Below, piece by piece: positions 33,131 to 33,186 of a DNA stretch of 33,186 nt. This stretch comes from JBGQOG01 sp052113705 (GTDB taxonomy: Bacteria; Pseudomonadota; Alphaproteobacteria; Rhodobacterales; Rhodobacteraceae). The stretch's first letter is position 1; every line of letters starts with the position of its first letter. Location: NCBI RefSeq assembly GCF_052113705.1, contig NZ_JBGQOG010000033.1, positions 1 to 33,186 of the forward strand, in the 5' to 3' direction. The position numbers and the translations under genes are program-made. A model generated the notes under the pieces. It was not told the DNA's origin. It searched no databases and saw nothing but the letters and a program-made list of their open reading frames with translations.

Positions 33131-33186
33131 CGCGTGCAAGGTGCGCCGGATGTAGGTGTGTCGGTCTGCTCGCTTTTTGCAGCCTC

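Larger units (their letters stand above)
32981..33186. other. Right edge, gene-free
   Basis: No gene is supported here. It holds repeat B (33042-33113) and the 22-bp repeat (33109-33130), in inverted orientation to their left-edge copies. Confidence 0.5.

Noticed and set aside
1..33186. CRISPR array or other dedicated defence system besides the restriction pair
   Set aside because: No regularly spaced identical repeats and no Cas, toxin-antitoxin or retron-like genes were recognised.

Overview
The window looks like chromosomal DNA of an alphaproteobacterium of the Rhodobacter/Paracoccus group (Rhodobacterales). The basis is the high-GC coding style, a purM-purN pair near rnd and sufE, a Hint-domain protein of the kind common in this order, a TRAP carboxylate transporter and many translationally coupled genes. 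The genus cannot be named from sequence alone.

Left edge (1-3497) is accessory. It holds an AT-rich block with an orphan reading frame, copies of two dispersed repeats that recur near the right edge, and a complete type II restriction-modification pair of the NgoMIV kind (predicted target GCCGGC). This ends at the 3' end of a tRNA-Ile(CAU) gene, a typical island boundary. From 3498 to 11061 lies ordinary core DNA: a periplasmic PRC-barrel-like protein, purM-purN, a Hint-domain protein, rnd, a DMP19/DUF4375 protein, a lipoprotein, sufE and a RidA-family gene, several separated by clear hairpin terminators.

From 11467 to 19971 there is a catabolic island: a LysR-type regulator divergent from an iron-type alcohol dehydrogenase, an NADP-type aldehyde dehydrogenase, a three-gene TRAP importer and a membrane D-lactate dehydrogenase. 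Read together they suggest an alcohol to aldehyde to 2-hydroxyacid to oxoacid route, for example (R)-1,2-propanediol or D-lactaldehyde to pyruvate. This is an inference.

From 20712 to 28584 there is a tightly overlapping export operon: RND adaptor, RND pump, response regulator, histidine kinase and ABC exporter. It is bracketed by decayed IS5-family fragments; the right one is joined to an IS110-family remnant. The right end carries a polar amino-acid (possibly cystine) ABC importer on the minus strand, then an epoxide-hydrolase-like alpha/beta hydrolase and further copies of the dispersed repeats.

No wholly new system is proven here. The most interesting items are the split repeat at the left edge with its apparent insertion, the NgoMIV-type system at the tRNA, the RND-two-component-ABC operon between IS scars with an in-frame 12-bp repeat in the adaptor, and the repeated CGATAC motif at the catabolic promoter.
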